Shown piece after piece: positions 55,135 to 63,630 of a stretch of DNA of 64,000 nucleotides. The stretch's first letter is position 1. Each line of letters starts with the position of its first letter. Source of the stretch: Chryseomicrobium aureum (lineage in GTDB: Bacteria; Bacillota; Bacilli; Bacillales_A; Planococcaceae). The notes under the pieces are model-generated. The model was not told the origin of the DNA. It saw only the letters and a list, made by a program, of their open reading frames with translations, and ran no database searches. The translations under genes and the position numbers were made by a program. Location: assembly GCF_016909155.1 (NCBI RefSeq), contig NZ_JAFBFG010000001.1, positions 496,001 through 560,000 on the forward strand, read 5' to 3'.

Positions 55135-55877
55135 GCGTATATGCGTTTACCGTACCGTTCAAATAGCAGCGGGGCAAGTTGCGCAAGCTTTGCACCCGCA
55201 CCAAGATGACCAGGTACCAGTACTTCTCCTTTTGGAGAGTCAAGCTGCTGCATGACAATGTCTCCCACTTGTTCAATTGAGAGAATGTGTTTTCCTAGCG
55301 CTTTTTTATAACCACCTGATTGATCTGTTTTATCGATAAAGGGTGTATCGATTGGTCCTGGCTGCACGATACTAACGTCCACTCCTGAGTCCATCAGCTC
55401 CATGCGAAGACCTTGAACGTAACCAGTTAACGCGTGTTTTGAGGCAGCATACACACTTGCTTTAGGTGAGGCCATTCGACCTGCTAGTGAACCGATGAAA
55501 AGTAACAGCCCCTTGTTCTTTTGTTGCATGAACGGACTATGGTAGCGAGCAAGCAACATCGGTAGCTCTACATTGATCACTAGCATTTCACGAATTTCCT
55601 CAGGTGTTAGCGTGTCGTGTGTTTTAAAAAATCCCACCCCCGCATTGATGACCACAACATCATAATCTGTTTCAAGTAATTCAAGTGGCCAGTCTGTCTG
55701 TTCATGTTGCAGCGTCATATTCCATGCCACCGCACGAACTCCGACTGTTTGTAAATCAGCAAGTGCCTCTGCATTACGCCCTGTTACCGTCACTTTGTAT
55801 CCTCTTTTTACTAGTTGATGCGTGACGTAGAGACCAAGACCACTAGTACCGCCTGTCACTAGTACTTTTTTAGGCAT
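55125..55877 (-). CDS. short-chain dehydrogenase/reductase, YqjQ-like
   Basis: 250 residues. The Rossmann motif (VTGGTSGLGLYV), the NAG motif (INAGVG), Ser in FIGSLAG and the active-site YAASK define a classical SDR. It probably oxidises or reduces a carbonyl/alcohol substrate, unknown. It overlaps the MBL gene by eight bases, so the two form an operon as yqjP-yqjQ do in B. subtilis. Confidence 0.9.
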   Translation of the reverse strand: MPKKVLVTGGTSGLGLYVTHQLVKRGYKVTVTGRNAEALADLQTVGVRAVAWNMTLQHEQTDWPLELLETDYDVVVINAGVGFFKTHDTLTPEEIREMLVINVELPMLLARYHSPFMQQKNKGLLLFIGSLAGRMASPKASVYAASKHALTGYVQGLRMELMDSGVDVSIVQPGPIDTPFIDKTDQSGGYKKALGKHILSIEQVGDIVMQQLDSPKGEVLVPGHLGAGAKLAQLAPLLFERYGKRIYAKK

Positions 55878-56811
55878 TACGATAATAAATCACCCCTTCA
55901 CTCGTCACTTCTTCTACTAGTGAAAGATCCGAAAGATAGTCGACTTGCCCGATTGTCTCAGACAGGGTCAATCCAAGTTCTTTTTCGTAAACTTTTGGAA
56001 AGAGACGCTTCGTCAATTCAAAGATGGAGAGTGATTCATCTCCTAGCAAAGTTTGGACGTGCATCGCTCTCTGATGCTGTCTCTCGAGGCGGTATGTAAT
56101 GAGCGGGTGCACATCTTTTACAACATCTCCATGCCCACTGTAGATTTGCTCTACCGGATAATCGAGCATACGTTTTAAAGAAGCATTATACTGCAACAAT
56201 GCTTTCGGTCGTCCGGATGATTTTAAGAGGGGTGGTTCAATCAATGGATTCGAAGAAATATGTGCAATCACGTGGTCCCCACCGATCATCCAGTTTGTCT
56301 TTTCATTGTAAAAAGATAATTGACTTTGGGCGTGTCCAAGTGTTTCGAGCACCATGATGTCCGGATGTCCTGGTAACTTTTCACCGTCTTGAAGAATACC
56401 ATCTAAAGGACGATTTCCCATCAATTGGATTGGCCGTCTCATCTTTTCAATCCAATGATGATAGTGTTCTGGAACGCCTTCCTCTTTTAATTGTTCAAGG
56501 TAGAAATCGTCGTGATAGGAAAAAAATGCTTGATCTCGTTTAAACCACACATCATTGTATGCATGACCCAGCAACGAGGCATTCTCAAAAAGCTCTGTCC
56601 AACCGGAATGGTCTGGATGATGATGCGTTAACACGACTTGTTCGATATCAGTTGGAGCCACGTTTAGATCTTTCAGCTGGGCCTCTAGTAGTTGCCTAGC
56701 TTGTTCCGTTTTTGGACCGACATCAAAAAGTGTCAAGGAGTCCCCTTTAAGCAAATAGCTGTGCACATCTCCAACAGCAAAAGGAGTCGGAAGTGTTAGT
56801 GTATGAATCAT
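55870..56811 (-). CDS. metallo-beta-lactamase fold hydrolase, YqjP-like
   Basis: 313 residues. The zinc-binding LTHHHPDHSGW motif and the later H in GGDHVIAHI and SGHGDVVKDVH are placed as in hydrolase members of the MBL superfamily (similar to LACTB2/GloB-like). The substrate may be a thioester or phosphodiester; not determined. ATG 56811 has AGGAGGCCC upstream. Palindromes that may be operators lie upstream (56827-56856). Confidence 0.88.
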   Translation of the reverse strand: MIHTLTLPTPFAVGDVHSYLLKGDSLTLFDVGPKTEQARQLLEAQLKDLNVAPTDIEQVVLTHHHPDHSGWTELFENASLLGHAYNDVWFKRDQAFFSYHDDFYLEQLKEEGVPEHYHHWIEKMRRPIQLMGNRPLDGILQDGEKLPGHPDIMVLETLGHAQSQLSFYNEKTNWMIGGDHVIAHISSNPLIEPPLLKSSGRPKALLQYNASLKRMLDYPVEQIYSGHGDVVKDVHPLITYRLERQHQRAMHVQTLLGDESLSIFELTKRLFPKVYEKELGLTLSETIGQVDYLSDLSLVEEVTSEGVIYYRNA

Positions 56812-56826
56812 TTTGGGCCTCCTAAA

Positions 56827-56856
56827 ATGAATGGTTATTCATAGTGTACTATGAAT
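56827..56856. promoter_or_regulatory. overlapping palindromes between MBL gene and proI
   Basis: ATGAAT-GGTT-ATTCAT (56827-56842) overlaps ATTCATAGT-GT-ACTATGAAT (56837-56856), giving three ATGAAT half-sites. The site sits where the MBL/SDR promoter should be and resembles TetR-family (FadR-like) operators. Confidence 0.4.
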
Positions 56857-56879
56857 GCAATATGACGTCACTAGTAGCA

Positions 56880-56908
56880 TTGACAAGTTAGACGGACAAC
56901 TCTATAAT
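56880..56908 (+). promoter_or_regulatory. consensus sigma-A promoter of proI
   Basis: TTGACA (56880-56885), exactly 17 bases, TATAAT (56903-56908): full consensus. Confidence 0.9.
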
Positions 56909-56939
56909 TCGAATCATTATACTTGAGGAGGCGTTTTCC

Positions 56940-57779
56940 ATGAAGATTGTGTTTTTTGGAGCTGGTGCAATGGCAGAAGCGATTATTAGCGGGTGGGTGA
57001 ACTCTCCCAAACTTCCTCCTCTTTCGTTGTACGTGACCAATAAGAGTGATGATCAAGCGCTCACAGACCTACAAACAAAATACAAAATTGAGCTCGTGAA
57101 AGATCATCCAACATGCTTAGAGGATGCAGATTATGTAGTGCTTGCGATGAAGCCAAAAGATGCTCAGCAAGCCTTCCAGGCGATTCAGCCTCTGCTCCCA
57201 AAGCATGTAACTGTATTGTCGGTGATAGCTGGTATTGATTTAGAGCTCTTGACTCATGCCTTTCCTGGCCATCCAATTGTGCGTATTATGCCGAATACAT
57301 CCGCTACAATTGGGAAAAGTGCTACGGTTATGAGCCACACGCCTACAGTTATAGAATCGAACTTACACTTTGTAGAAGCATTGTTTGAAGCAATTGGAAC
57401 TGTCGAGGTAATGGAGGATGACCAGATGCATGCCGTGACTGCGTTATCAGGAAGCGGACCTGCTTACATCTACTTTGTCACCGAAGCATTGCAACGCGCT
57501 GCACAGGAAATCGGTTTACCACAAGAGCAAGCGAACGCGCTGATCTTACAAACATTAGATGGAGCTGTAGCAATGCTGAAAGAGACAAATGAAAAACCCG
57601 CCACACTAAGAAAGCGTGTGACGAGTCCTGGTGGGACGACAGAAGCTGGGTTGAAACAAATGAAAGACCTAGGTCTCGATACGGCGATTGTAAAAGGCAT
57701 TGAAGCAGCCTGTACACAATCTGCTCATTTAGGGGAAGTTGTAAAAGATTCAATGTTGCCATCGCGCAGCAGTTTGTAA
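56940..57779 (+). CDS. proI: pyrroline-5-carboxylate reductase (ProI/ProC type)
   Basis: 279 residues. The N-terminal Rossmann motif VFFGAGAMAEAI and the C-terminal TALSGSGPAYIYF and VTSPGGTTEAG signatures are those of P5C reductases. It forms proline from pyrroline-5-carboxylate with NADPH. In position it corresponds to B. subtilis proI (yqjO). GAGGAGGCG precedes ATG 56940. Its last 55 bases overlap the 3' end of rnz on the other strand. Confidence 0.94.
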   Translation: MKIVFFGAGAMAEAIISGWVNSPKLPPLSLYVTNKSDDQALTDLQTKYKIELVKDHPTCLEDADYVVLAMKPKDAQQAFQAIQPLLPKHVTVLSVIAGIDLELLTHAFPGHPIVRIMPNTSATIGKSATVMSHTPTVIESNLHFVEALFEAIGTVEVMEDDQMHAVTALSGSGPAYIYFVTEALQRAAQEIGLPQEQANALILQTLDGAVAMLKETNEKPATLRKRVTSPGGTTEAGLKQMKDLGLDTAIVKGIEAACTQSAHLGEVVKDSMLPSRSSL

Positions 57780-58681
57780 TGCATAAAATCTGACGCAATA
57801 AAAGATGGACAGCCGCTCTCGTTTAGTTCCTTTAATAGAGACGGCTCGTTTTCATTTGTAAACCGTGCACTGATATGAGTTACGATTAAATGTTTCGCCT
57901 GCGCTTCGTTTGCCACTTGTGCCGCTTGTCGGAACGTCGAGTGCCCATAGTCTTGTGCCATTTTCTTCCCTGTATCGTCGAACGTTGCTTCATGCACGAC
58001 GATGTCCGCCTCTTTAGCAAGTGCAATAGAGGATTCAGTGAAACGCGTGTCACCTAGAACAGTAACTGTAAATCCTGGTTTCGGTTGTGAAGTTACATCT
58101 CCACTTTTGACTACTCGCCCATCTTCTAGCACGATATCTTCCCCTGCTTTTAACCGTCCAAGTAGTGGACCTCTCGGCACGTGAAGTTCACGTACTTTTT
58201 CCATTAACAATGTCCCAGGCTGATCATTCTGTTCAATACGAAATCCATAACACGGAATGACATGATCTAATCGTTCTGTCAGGACTCGGAACTCCGTATC
58301 TTCAAACACCACACCCGGTTCGATTTCAATAATTTCAAGTGGATACGTCAAGTGAGTGCGAGAAAGTTTGAGTGACAACCGGATATACTCTTCGATTCCG
58401 CGTGGCCCATATACCGTGAGTTTTTCCGTACCACCAAGGAACGAGCGTGATCCAAGTAGGCCGGGTAAGCCGTAAATATGATCTCCATGCATGTGTGTGA
58501 TGAATATCTTTTCGATGCGCCGAGGTTTTAGTGACGTATACAAAAGCTGATGCTGCGTTGCTTCTCCACAATCAATCAGCCAGTATGTGCCCCGTTCTTC
58601 CACGAGATTGACAACAATAGAGGTCGTATTGCGTTGTTTAGACGGCATACCTGCACCGGTCCCAAGAAAAAGTAGTTCCAT
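57725..58681 (-). CDS. rnz: ribonuclease Z
   Basis: 318 residues. The zinc-binding motif FITHMHGDHIYGLPGLL and the later VLGDTRFTESS and HEATF and GHSTFRQAAQVA histidines match RNase Z. It trims the 3' trailer of tRNA precursors lacking encoded CCA. ATG 58681 directly follows the dinB stop (TGA|ATG). Convergent 55-bp overlap with proI; no terminator is visible between them. Confidence 0.95.
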   Translation of the reverse strand: MELLFLGTGAGMPSKQRNTTSIVVNLVEERGTYWLIDCGEATQHQLLYTSLKPRRIEKIFITHMHGDHIYGLPGLLGSRSFLGGTEKLTVYGPRGIEEYIRLSLKLSRTHLTYPLEIIEIEPGVVFEDTEFRVLTERLDHVIPCYGFRIEQNDQPGTLLMEKVRELHVPRGPLLGRLKAGEDIVLEDGRVVKSGDVTSQPKPGFTVTVLGDTRFTESSIALAKEADIVVHEATFDDTGKKMAQDYGHSTFRQAAQVANEAQAKHLIVTHISARFTNENEPSLLKELNESGCPSFIASDFMHYKLLRDGNIESFTTSPK

Positions 58682-59929
58682 TCAATCGTCCTTCTTTCGC
58701 CTATGATCGTTTAAAAAGTCTTTACTAAAACTTGATGTAGAGCCAGTTTTCTTCTTTAGTTTAATTCCTTTTTGAATGCTTGTTTTCCCGTATTTCTTCT
58801 GCAAATCTTCTATAAGATTTCGGACAGGCTCTTCTTTAGCAATTTGTTCATACGATTCAAATGTCAACTGCTCGGTGATTTCACCGGGTTCTTTTAAATC
58901 CTGTACAGTCACTCCAACAAGTCGAACAGGCTCTTCGTTCCAAAGTTCTGTAAACAGCTGCTTGGAAATTCTTGCGATATCAGCTTTTTTATAAATGGAT
59001 TCTCGAAATGTGCGACTTTTCGACTTGTTCTGCCAGTCGTGGTAGCGCACTTGAACGTTCACCACATAGCCGACGTAGCCTTTTTCTTTTAAACGGTCTG
59101 CCACTTTTGTCGAGAGTTGGTCGATGTGTGCAAAAAGCGCTAGTTTGGATGTTTCATCAATGGACAACGTTTTTGAGTTCCCAACACTTTTCCGCTCATA
59201 GACTGAGTCAGGATCCACCAGCCGTCTGTCAATTCCATGTGCGCGTCTCCATAGTTTTTCGCCGTGTTGACCAAGCAATTCTTGTACCTGTTTTTCAGAT
59301 AAACGGGCGAGATCTCCAATTGTTTGGATGCCTTTGTCATTTAGCTTTTTTTCTGTCTTGTCACCAACACCATGCATCTCACCTACTGCAAGTGGCCATA
59401 GTACTTGGGGAACATCGCGTTTGCGTAAAATCGTAATGCCCATTGGTTTTTTCATACCACTCGCCATCTTTGCTAGAAACTTATTTGGCGCAATACCAAT
59501 ACTGCATGGCAAGTCTAGCTCTCGCTTGATTCGATCTTGAATCGTATGCGCGAGTTTGATAGCTTGTGCCCCTTCTACGATATCTGTGACATCTACATAC
59601 CCTTCATCAATTGAAACCGGTTCAACGAGGGAGGTATAGTCGCGCAAGATAGCAAACATGGCTTGTGAGGCGATTCTGTAGCGCTCAAATGTTGGTGTAA
59701 CGAAAAGAAGCGAAGGGCATTTGCGCTTCGCTTCCCAAACGGACATTGTTGTATAAATCCCGTAAGCTCGTGCTTCATAGGAACACGTGATGATGATACC
59801 TTTACGCTCTTTTGGGTTGCCGGCCACTGCGACTGGCTTCCCTTTCAAAGTGGGATCATAGGCCTGTTCAACAGAAGCGAAAAAACTATTCATATCTAGA
59901 TGAAACAAAATTCTCGCCTGTTCGGCCAT
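58682..59929 (-). CDS. dinB: DNA polymerase IV
   Basis: 415 residues. Motifs LFHLDMNSFFASVE and PVSIDEGYVDVTD hold the catalytic acids, GVGDKTEKKLNDKGI is the helix-hairpin-helix, and QLTF near the end may bind the sliding clamp. It bypasses lesions and misaligned primers. It lies upstream of rnz, as yqjH-K are close in B. subtilis. No LexA box is seen directly before it, unlike the uvrX-like gene. ATG 59929 has AAAGGAGGAAA upstream. Confidence 0.94.
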   Translation of the reverse strand: MAEQARILFHLDMNSFFASVEQAYDPTLKGKPVAVAGNPKERKGIIITCSYEARAYGIYTTMSVWEAKRKCPSLLFVTPTFERYRIASQAMFAILRDYTSLVEPVSIDEGYVDVTDIVEGAQAIKLAHTIQDRIKRELDLPCSIGIAPNKFLAKMASGMKKPMGITILRKRDVPQVLWPLAVGEMHGVGDKTEKKLNDKGIQTIGDLARLSEKQVQELLGQHGEKLWRRAHGIDRRLVDPDSVYERKSVGNSKTLSIDETSKLALFAHIDQLSTKVADRLKEKGYVGYVVNVQVRYHDWQNKSKSRTFRESIYKKADIARISKQLFTELWNEEPVRLVGVTVQDLKEPGEITEQLTFESYEQIAKEEPVRNLIEDLQKKYGKTSIQKGIKLKKKTGSTSSFSKDFLNDHRRKKDD

Positions 59930-59942
59930 ATGCTTTCCTCCT

Positions 59943-61040
59943 TTAGCGTTTGATTAGATGTGTCACAACATCTGCAAGCTTTTCTAGCTGAGCGATTGGC
60001 ATCGACTCGTTTGTCGTATGGATTTCTTCATAGCCAACAGATAAGATAGCTGTCGGGATCCCAAGTCCATTGAATACATTGGCATCACTTCCGCCTCCGC
60101 TCCGTTTGATGGATACTGGAATTTCAAGTGCTTCAAATGAGTGTTTCGCGTAGCTGACCACTTCATCTTGTTCACTGAAAGAGAATCCTGGATACATCAA
60201 TTCTGTCTTCGTCTCTGCCGACGCACCAAGCGACGTTGCAGTCGTCTCGAATGTATCAACCATATGCTTTACCTGGGCATTTACTTTTTCTTCTGTCAGT
60301 GCACGGGCTTCTGATAAGATATGGACTTCCGGACAGACGATGTTCGTCGCCTTTCCACCTTCAAAACGACCGATGTTCGCTGTCGTCTCTTCGTCGATAC
60401 GTCCTAGATTCATCGCACTGATGGATTTTGCTGCGACTGTAATTGCTGAAATCCCTTTTTCAGGTGCTACTCCAGCGTGTGCCGGTTTTCCGGTGATGGT
60501 CGTCCAAAGCTTTGCTTGGAAAGGTGCTGCAACGACAATACCGCCAACCTCTCCATCGCTATCGAGTGCATAACCAAAATCAGCATCGAGTAGAGATGGG
60601 TCCAGTGCTTTTGCCCCAACTAAGCCACTCTCTTCCCCAACGGTGATAACCACTTGCAACTGACCATGGTGTGCTTCCGATTCGTTTACGCGACGTAACG
60701 CTTCAAAAAGTGCTGCAATTCCCGCTTTGTCATCTGCACCAAGAATCGTCTCACCTTCAGACACGATGCGGTCACCCCCGCGTACTGCTTTGATGTCTAC
60801 CCCTGGTGTCACGGTATCCATGTGAACGGAGAACAATAGTTTTGGTAATGCTGCGTCTCCTGGTTTTGTTGCAATCAAGTTTCCAGCACCGAAGCCTGTT
60901 TTTTCTTTTGCATCATCTTCTAGAACGGTAAATCCTAAGTCTTCAAGTTTTGTCTTTAAGACGGGTGCAATGATTTGTTCATTTCCAGTCTCTGATGGAA
61001 TTTCAACAAGTTCAATAAATTCTTCGAGTAGTCGTGTCAT
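59943..61040 (-). CDS. M20 family peptidase, PepT/YqjE-like
   Basis: 365 residues. Metal-binding HMDTV and the Asp of LGADDKAG, catalytic Glu in GEESGLVGAKALD, and the C-terminal SGGGSDANVFNGLGIP are all present, as in tripeptidase-like M20 enzymes. It cleaves N-terminal residues of short peptides, substrate not set. AAGGAGAGACGC precedes ATG 61040. It is in one run with the carboxylase and epimerase genes upstream and dinB-rnz downstream. Confidence 0.9.
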   Translation of the reverse strand: MTRLLEEFIELVEIPSETGNEQIIAPVLKTKLEDLGFTVLEDDAKEKTGFGAGNLIATKPGDAALPKLLFSVHMDTVTPGVDIKAVRGGDRIVSEGETILGADDKAGIAALFEALRRVNESEAHHGQLQVVITVGEESGLVGAKALDPSLLDADFGYALDSDGEVGGIVVAAPFQAKLWTTITGKPAHAGVAPEKGISAITVAAKSISAMNLGRIDEETTANIGRFEGGKATNIVCPEVHILSEARALTEEKVNAQVKHMVDTFETTATSLGASAETKTELMYPGFSFSEQDEVVSYAKHSFEALEIPVSIKRSGGGSDANVFNGLGIPTAILSVGYEEIHTTNESMPIAQLEKLADVVTHLIKR

Positions 61041-61050
61041 GCGTCTCTCC

Positions 61051-62598
61051 TTACAACGGGATATTTCCGTGTTTTTTCTTTGGTCGTGTTTCTTTTTTGG
61101 TGCGCATCATCTCGAGTGCTTGAATAAGTTTGATACGTGTCTCACGTGGATCGATGACGTCATCTACCATACCCATAGATGCTGCTACGTAAGGATTCGC
61201 AAATTTCTCGCGGTATTCTTCGATTTTTTCAGCACGCGTTGCTTCTGGGTCTGGACTTCCTGCGATTTCACGCGCAAATATAATGTTCGCTGCACCATTT
61301 GGTCCCATTACGGCAATTTCTGCGTTTGGCCAAGCAAATACAACGTCGGCTCCGATAGATTTTGAATTTAAAGCTACGTATGCACCGCCATACGCTTTCC
61401 GTAAGATAACTGTAATTTTAGGAACGGTTGCTTCTGAGTATGCATATAGGATCTTCGCGCCGTGGCGAATAATCCCTCCGTGCTCTTGCTTGATGCCTGG
61501 GAAGAAACCCGTCACATCTTCAAATGTGATGAGTGGAATGTTAAATGAGTCACAGAAACGGATAAAGCGCGCTGCTTTATCGGATGAATCGATGTCAAGT
61601 CCTCCAGCCATCACTTTGGGTTGGTTACAGATCAGTCCGACCGTTTCGCCTTTAATCCGTGCGAACCCAACTACGATGTTCCGCGCAAATTCAGATTGCA
61701 CTTCTAAGAACGAATCGGCATCGACCACTTGCTCAAGAACGCGGCGAATATCGTACGGACGAATTGCTTCAAACGGTACGATATCAGCAAGGTCTGGACG
61801 CTCATCCGATTCTGGTTGTGTTTCCATGATTGGCGTCTTTTCTTCATTGTTCTGTGGCAAGTATGTAAGCAATTTTCGTACTTCTGCCAGCACTTCTTCT
61901 TCTGTAGCACCACGGAAATGCGCATTCCCACTGATTGTGTTATGTACTTTTGAACCACCCAGGTCTTCTGAGGAAATCTTTTCGCCAGTAACTGTTTCGA
62001 TTACTTTAGGTCCAGTGATAAACATTTGGCTTGTTTTATCTGTCATAAACACAAAGTCAGTGATTGCAGGCGAATAGACAGCCCCACCCGCACATGGGCC
62101 TAAGATGACAGAAATTTGAGGAATAACACCTGAATAGATCGCATTGCGATAGAAAATCTGACCATATCCATCAAGTGAAACTACGCCTTCTTGAATACGA
62201 GCCCCGCCAGAATCATTGAGTCCGATGAATGGCGCTCCATTTTTCGCTGCAAGATCCATTACGTTTGCAATTTTAAGTGCATGCATCTCTCCAAGCGCAC
62301 CGCCAAATACGGTAAAGTCTTGTGAGAACAAATAGACTGGTTTGCCAGCGACTTTACCATACCCTGTGACAACTCCATCTCCAGGTCCTTCAAGCTTGTC
62401 CATGCCGAAGTCGGTTGTTCGGTGTTTGATGAAAGGATTTAACTCTACAAATGTACCTTCATCGACTAATAAATCGATTCGCTCGCGCGCAGTTAATTTG
62501 CCTTTTTCGTGTTGTTTTTCGATGCGCTCATCGCCACCGCCAAGTTCAATCGTGCGTTTTCGGTCATACAATTCATTGATTTTATCGTACATATCCAT
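61051..62598 (-). CDS. acyl-CoA carboxylase carboxyltransferase subunit (propionyl-CoA carboxylase beta, YqjD-like)
   Basis: 515 residues of the PccB family with two crotonase-like domains: the oxyanion-hole segments SGGARIQEGVVSL and GPCAGGAVYSPA, and the C-terminal RKAYGGAYVALNSK. It transfers carboxyl from carboxybiotin to propionyl- or a similar acyl-CoA. No biotin-carboxylase subunit lies in the window. ATG 62598 has CGGAGG upstream and shares its A with the epimerase stop (TAATG); the longer frame to 62628 overlaps the epimerase. Confidence 0.93.
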   Translation of the reverse strand: MDMYDKINELYDRKRTIELGGGDERIEKQHEKGKLTARERIDLLVDEGTFVELNPFIKHRTTDFGMDKLEGPGDGVVTGYGKVAGKPVYLFSQDFTVFGGALGEMHALKIANVMDLAAKNGAPFIGLNDSGGARIQEGVVSLDGYGQIFYRNAIYSGVIPQISVILGPCAGGAVYSPAITDFVFMTDKTSQMFITGPKVIETVTGEKISSEDLGGSKVHNTISGNAHFRGATEEEVLAEVRKLLTYLPQNNEEKTPIMETQPESDERPDLADIVPFEAIRPYDIRRVLEQVVDADSFLEVQSEFARNIVVGFARIKGETVGLICNQPKVMAGGLDIDSSDKAARFIRFCDSFNIPLITFEDVTGFFPGIKQEHGGIIRHGAKILYAYSEATVPKITVILRKAYGGAYVALNSKSIGADVVFAWPNAEIAVMGPNGAANIIFAREIAGSPDPEATRAEKIEEYREKFANPYVAASMGMVDDVIDPRETRIKLIQALEMMRTKKETRPKKKHGNIPL

Positions 62599-63011
62599 TA
62601 GTTTTTCGCCTCCGACTGTTTTTCGCAAAGTTCATAAAGTACACCGTGAGAAGATTTTGGATGGATAAATGCAACTAGTGCTCCACCTGCTCCCACTTTC
62701 GGTTGTTCTTGAATGAGACGTACCCCGTTGTCTTTCAAGTCATTCAGTCTAGCTTGAATAGATTCTACTCCAAACGCAATATGGTGCATGCCTGGACCTT
62801 TCTTTTCCAAAAAACCATGGATGGCACTGCTTTCAGATAATGGTTCGAGTAATTCCAATTTCAAGTTGCCCGCATCAAGGAAGGCCACTTTCACTTGCTC
62901 ACTTTGAACTTCTTCGACTTTCAGCAGTGGAAGCCCTAATGTTTCTATATAGTATGGAAGCGCTTCATCAATTGAATGAACCGCAATTCCAATGTGATCG
63001 ACTTTTTTCAT
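62598..63011 (-). CDS. mce: methylmalonyl-CoA epimerase
   Basis: 137 residues of the glyoxalase/vicinal-oxygen-chelate fold in two beta-alpha-beta3 modules. KVDHIGIAVHS, LELLEPLSESSAIHGFLEKK and HHIAFGV and the C-terminal HGVLYELCE give the metal-binding His/Glu set. It interconverts (R)- and (S)-methylmalonyl-CoA in the propionate pathway. ATG 63011 is preferred over 63020, which is two bases from the AAAGGGG ribosome site. It is coupled to the carboxylase gene. Confidence 0.92.
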   Translation of the reverse strand: MKKVDHIGIAVHSIDEALPYYIETLGLPLLKVEEVQSEQVKVAFLDAGNLKLELLEPLSESSAIHGFLEKKGPGMHHIAFGVESIQARLNDLKDNGVRLIQEQPKVGAGGALVAFIHPKSSHGVLYELCEKQSEAKN

Positions 63012-63063
63012 CCTCGTCATCCCCTTTCACACTTATCTTCTATTGTAGCGATTTCAAAAAAGG

Positions 63064-63092
63064 TTGGCTACCTCTTTTGTGTCTGATAAAAT
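63064..63092 (+). promoter_or_regulatory. promoter of the Prli42 gene
   Basis: TTGGCT (63064-63069), 17-base spacer, TAAAAT (63087-63092). Confidence 0.6.
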
Positions 63093-63123
63093 AAGGGTAG
63101 TCAACTAGAGGAGCGATGTTTGG

Positions 63124-63219
63124 ATGCGAAATGAAACCTTTCGAAAAGTTATTATTTACTTGATGATCATTACAATGTTATTATCGACGTTTGTTTTTGG
63201 GTTAAGTTTCTTACTTTAA
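63124..63219 (+). CDS. Prli42-like stressosome-associated miniprotein
   Basis: 31 residues: MRNETFRKVIIYLMII, then TMLLSTFVFGLSFLL. A basic, hydrophilic N-terminus is followed by one membrane helix, ending at the membrane as in Listeria Prli42, which anchors the stressosome to the membrane. AGAGGAG is upstream at normal spacing, and a promoter with 17-base spacing precedes it. Homology is inferred from length, layout and the LSTxxFGxSFLL tail. Confidence 0.75.
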   Translation: MRNETFRKVIIYLMIITMLLSTFVFGLSFLL

Positions 63220-63235
63220 GATGTGGAGAACGGCG

Positions 63236-63324
63236 ATCTAGAAACTCCGAGGAAATCCGGCGTGCAGGTGAAGGCGTATTCCAGCCTTTGCGGGTGCGAC
63301 GGATTTCGGAGCGTGTTTCTGGCG
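63236..63324. repeat. GC-rich bulged inverted repeat behind the Prli42 gene
   Basis: GAAACTCCGAGGAAATCCGG at 63241-63260 pairs, with bulges, with CGGATTTCGGAGCGTGTTTC at 63300-63319; AAGGC/GCCTT forms an inner hairpin. Its GC content clearly exceeds the flanks. It resembles the GC-rich palindromic elements dispersed in Bacillales. It is probably transcribed with prli42 up to the terminator at 63374. Confidence 0.55.
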
Positions 63325-63373
63325 TTTGCAACTCGATTTCATCATTGGCAATAGCTATTGTTACTAAAAAATC

Positions 63374-63413
63374 AGTATCTCCTCTAAAAATTTAAAGAGG
63401 AGATACTTTTTTT
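63374..63413 (+). terminator. intrinsic terminator behind the Prli42 unit
   Basis: AGTATCTCCTCT pairs perfectly with AGAGGAGATACT, followed by a T-run. Confidence 0.88.
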
Positions 63414-63450
63414 GGTTATTGACGTTGATTCTTGGCATACACATTAGAAA

Positions 63451-63560
63451 TTAGTTTCCATAACTTGACTTCGGTAGATTAAAATTGATTTCGGTAGAAT
63501 AAATCGTGATTTGGGTAGAATAAATTTCACTTTCAGCCGATGAACGACCGCTCAGTTTCC
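63451..63560. repeat. 21-bp-period degenerate repeat array, locus C
   Basis: TTAGTTTCCATAA (63451-63463), then CGGTAGAATAAA-type units starting at 63472, 63492, 63513 and 63534 (20, 21 and 21 bp apart), ending AACGACCGCTCAGTTT. It is followed by the bacilliredoxin terminator. The unit word differs from loci A and B, but period and ends agree. Confidence 0.72.
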
Positions 63561-63567
63561 TAAACTA

Positions 63568-63612
63568 GAAAAAGCGCTAAAGCCCCTCATAAATAGAGAC
63601 TTCAACGCTTTT
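63568..63612 (-). terminator. imperfect terminator after the bacilliredoxin gene
   Basis: AAAAGCG...AAG and CTT...CGCTTTT pair across a loop, with a T-run on the minus strand. Confidence 0.55.
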
Positions 63613-63630
63613 CAAATAGTCCTACTTAAC

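Noticed and set aside
61283-62077. 264-codon plus-strand frame inside the carboxylase gene
   Set aside because: Shadow of the pccB-like gene, serine/proline-rich composition and no ribosome site.
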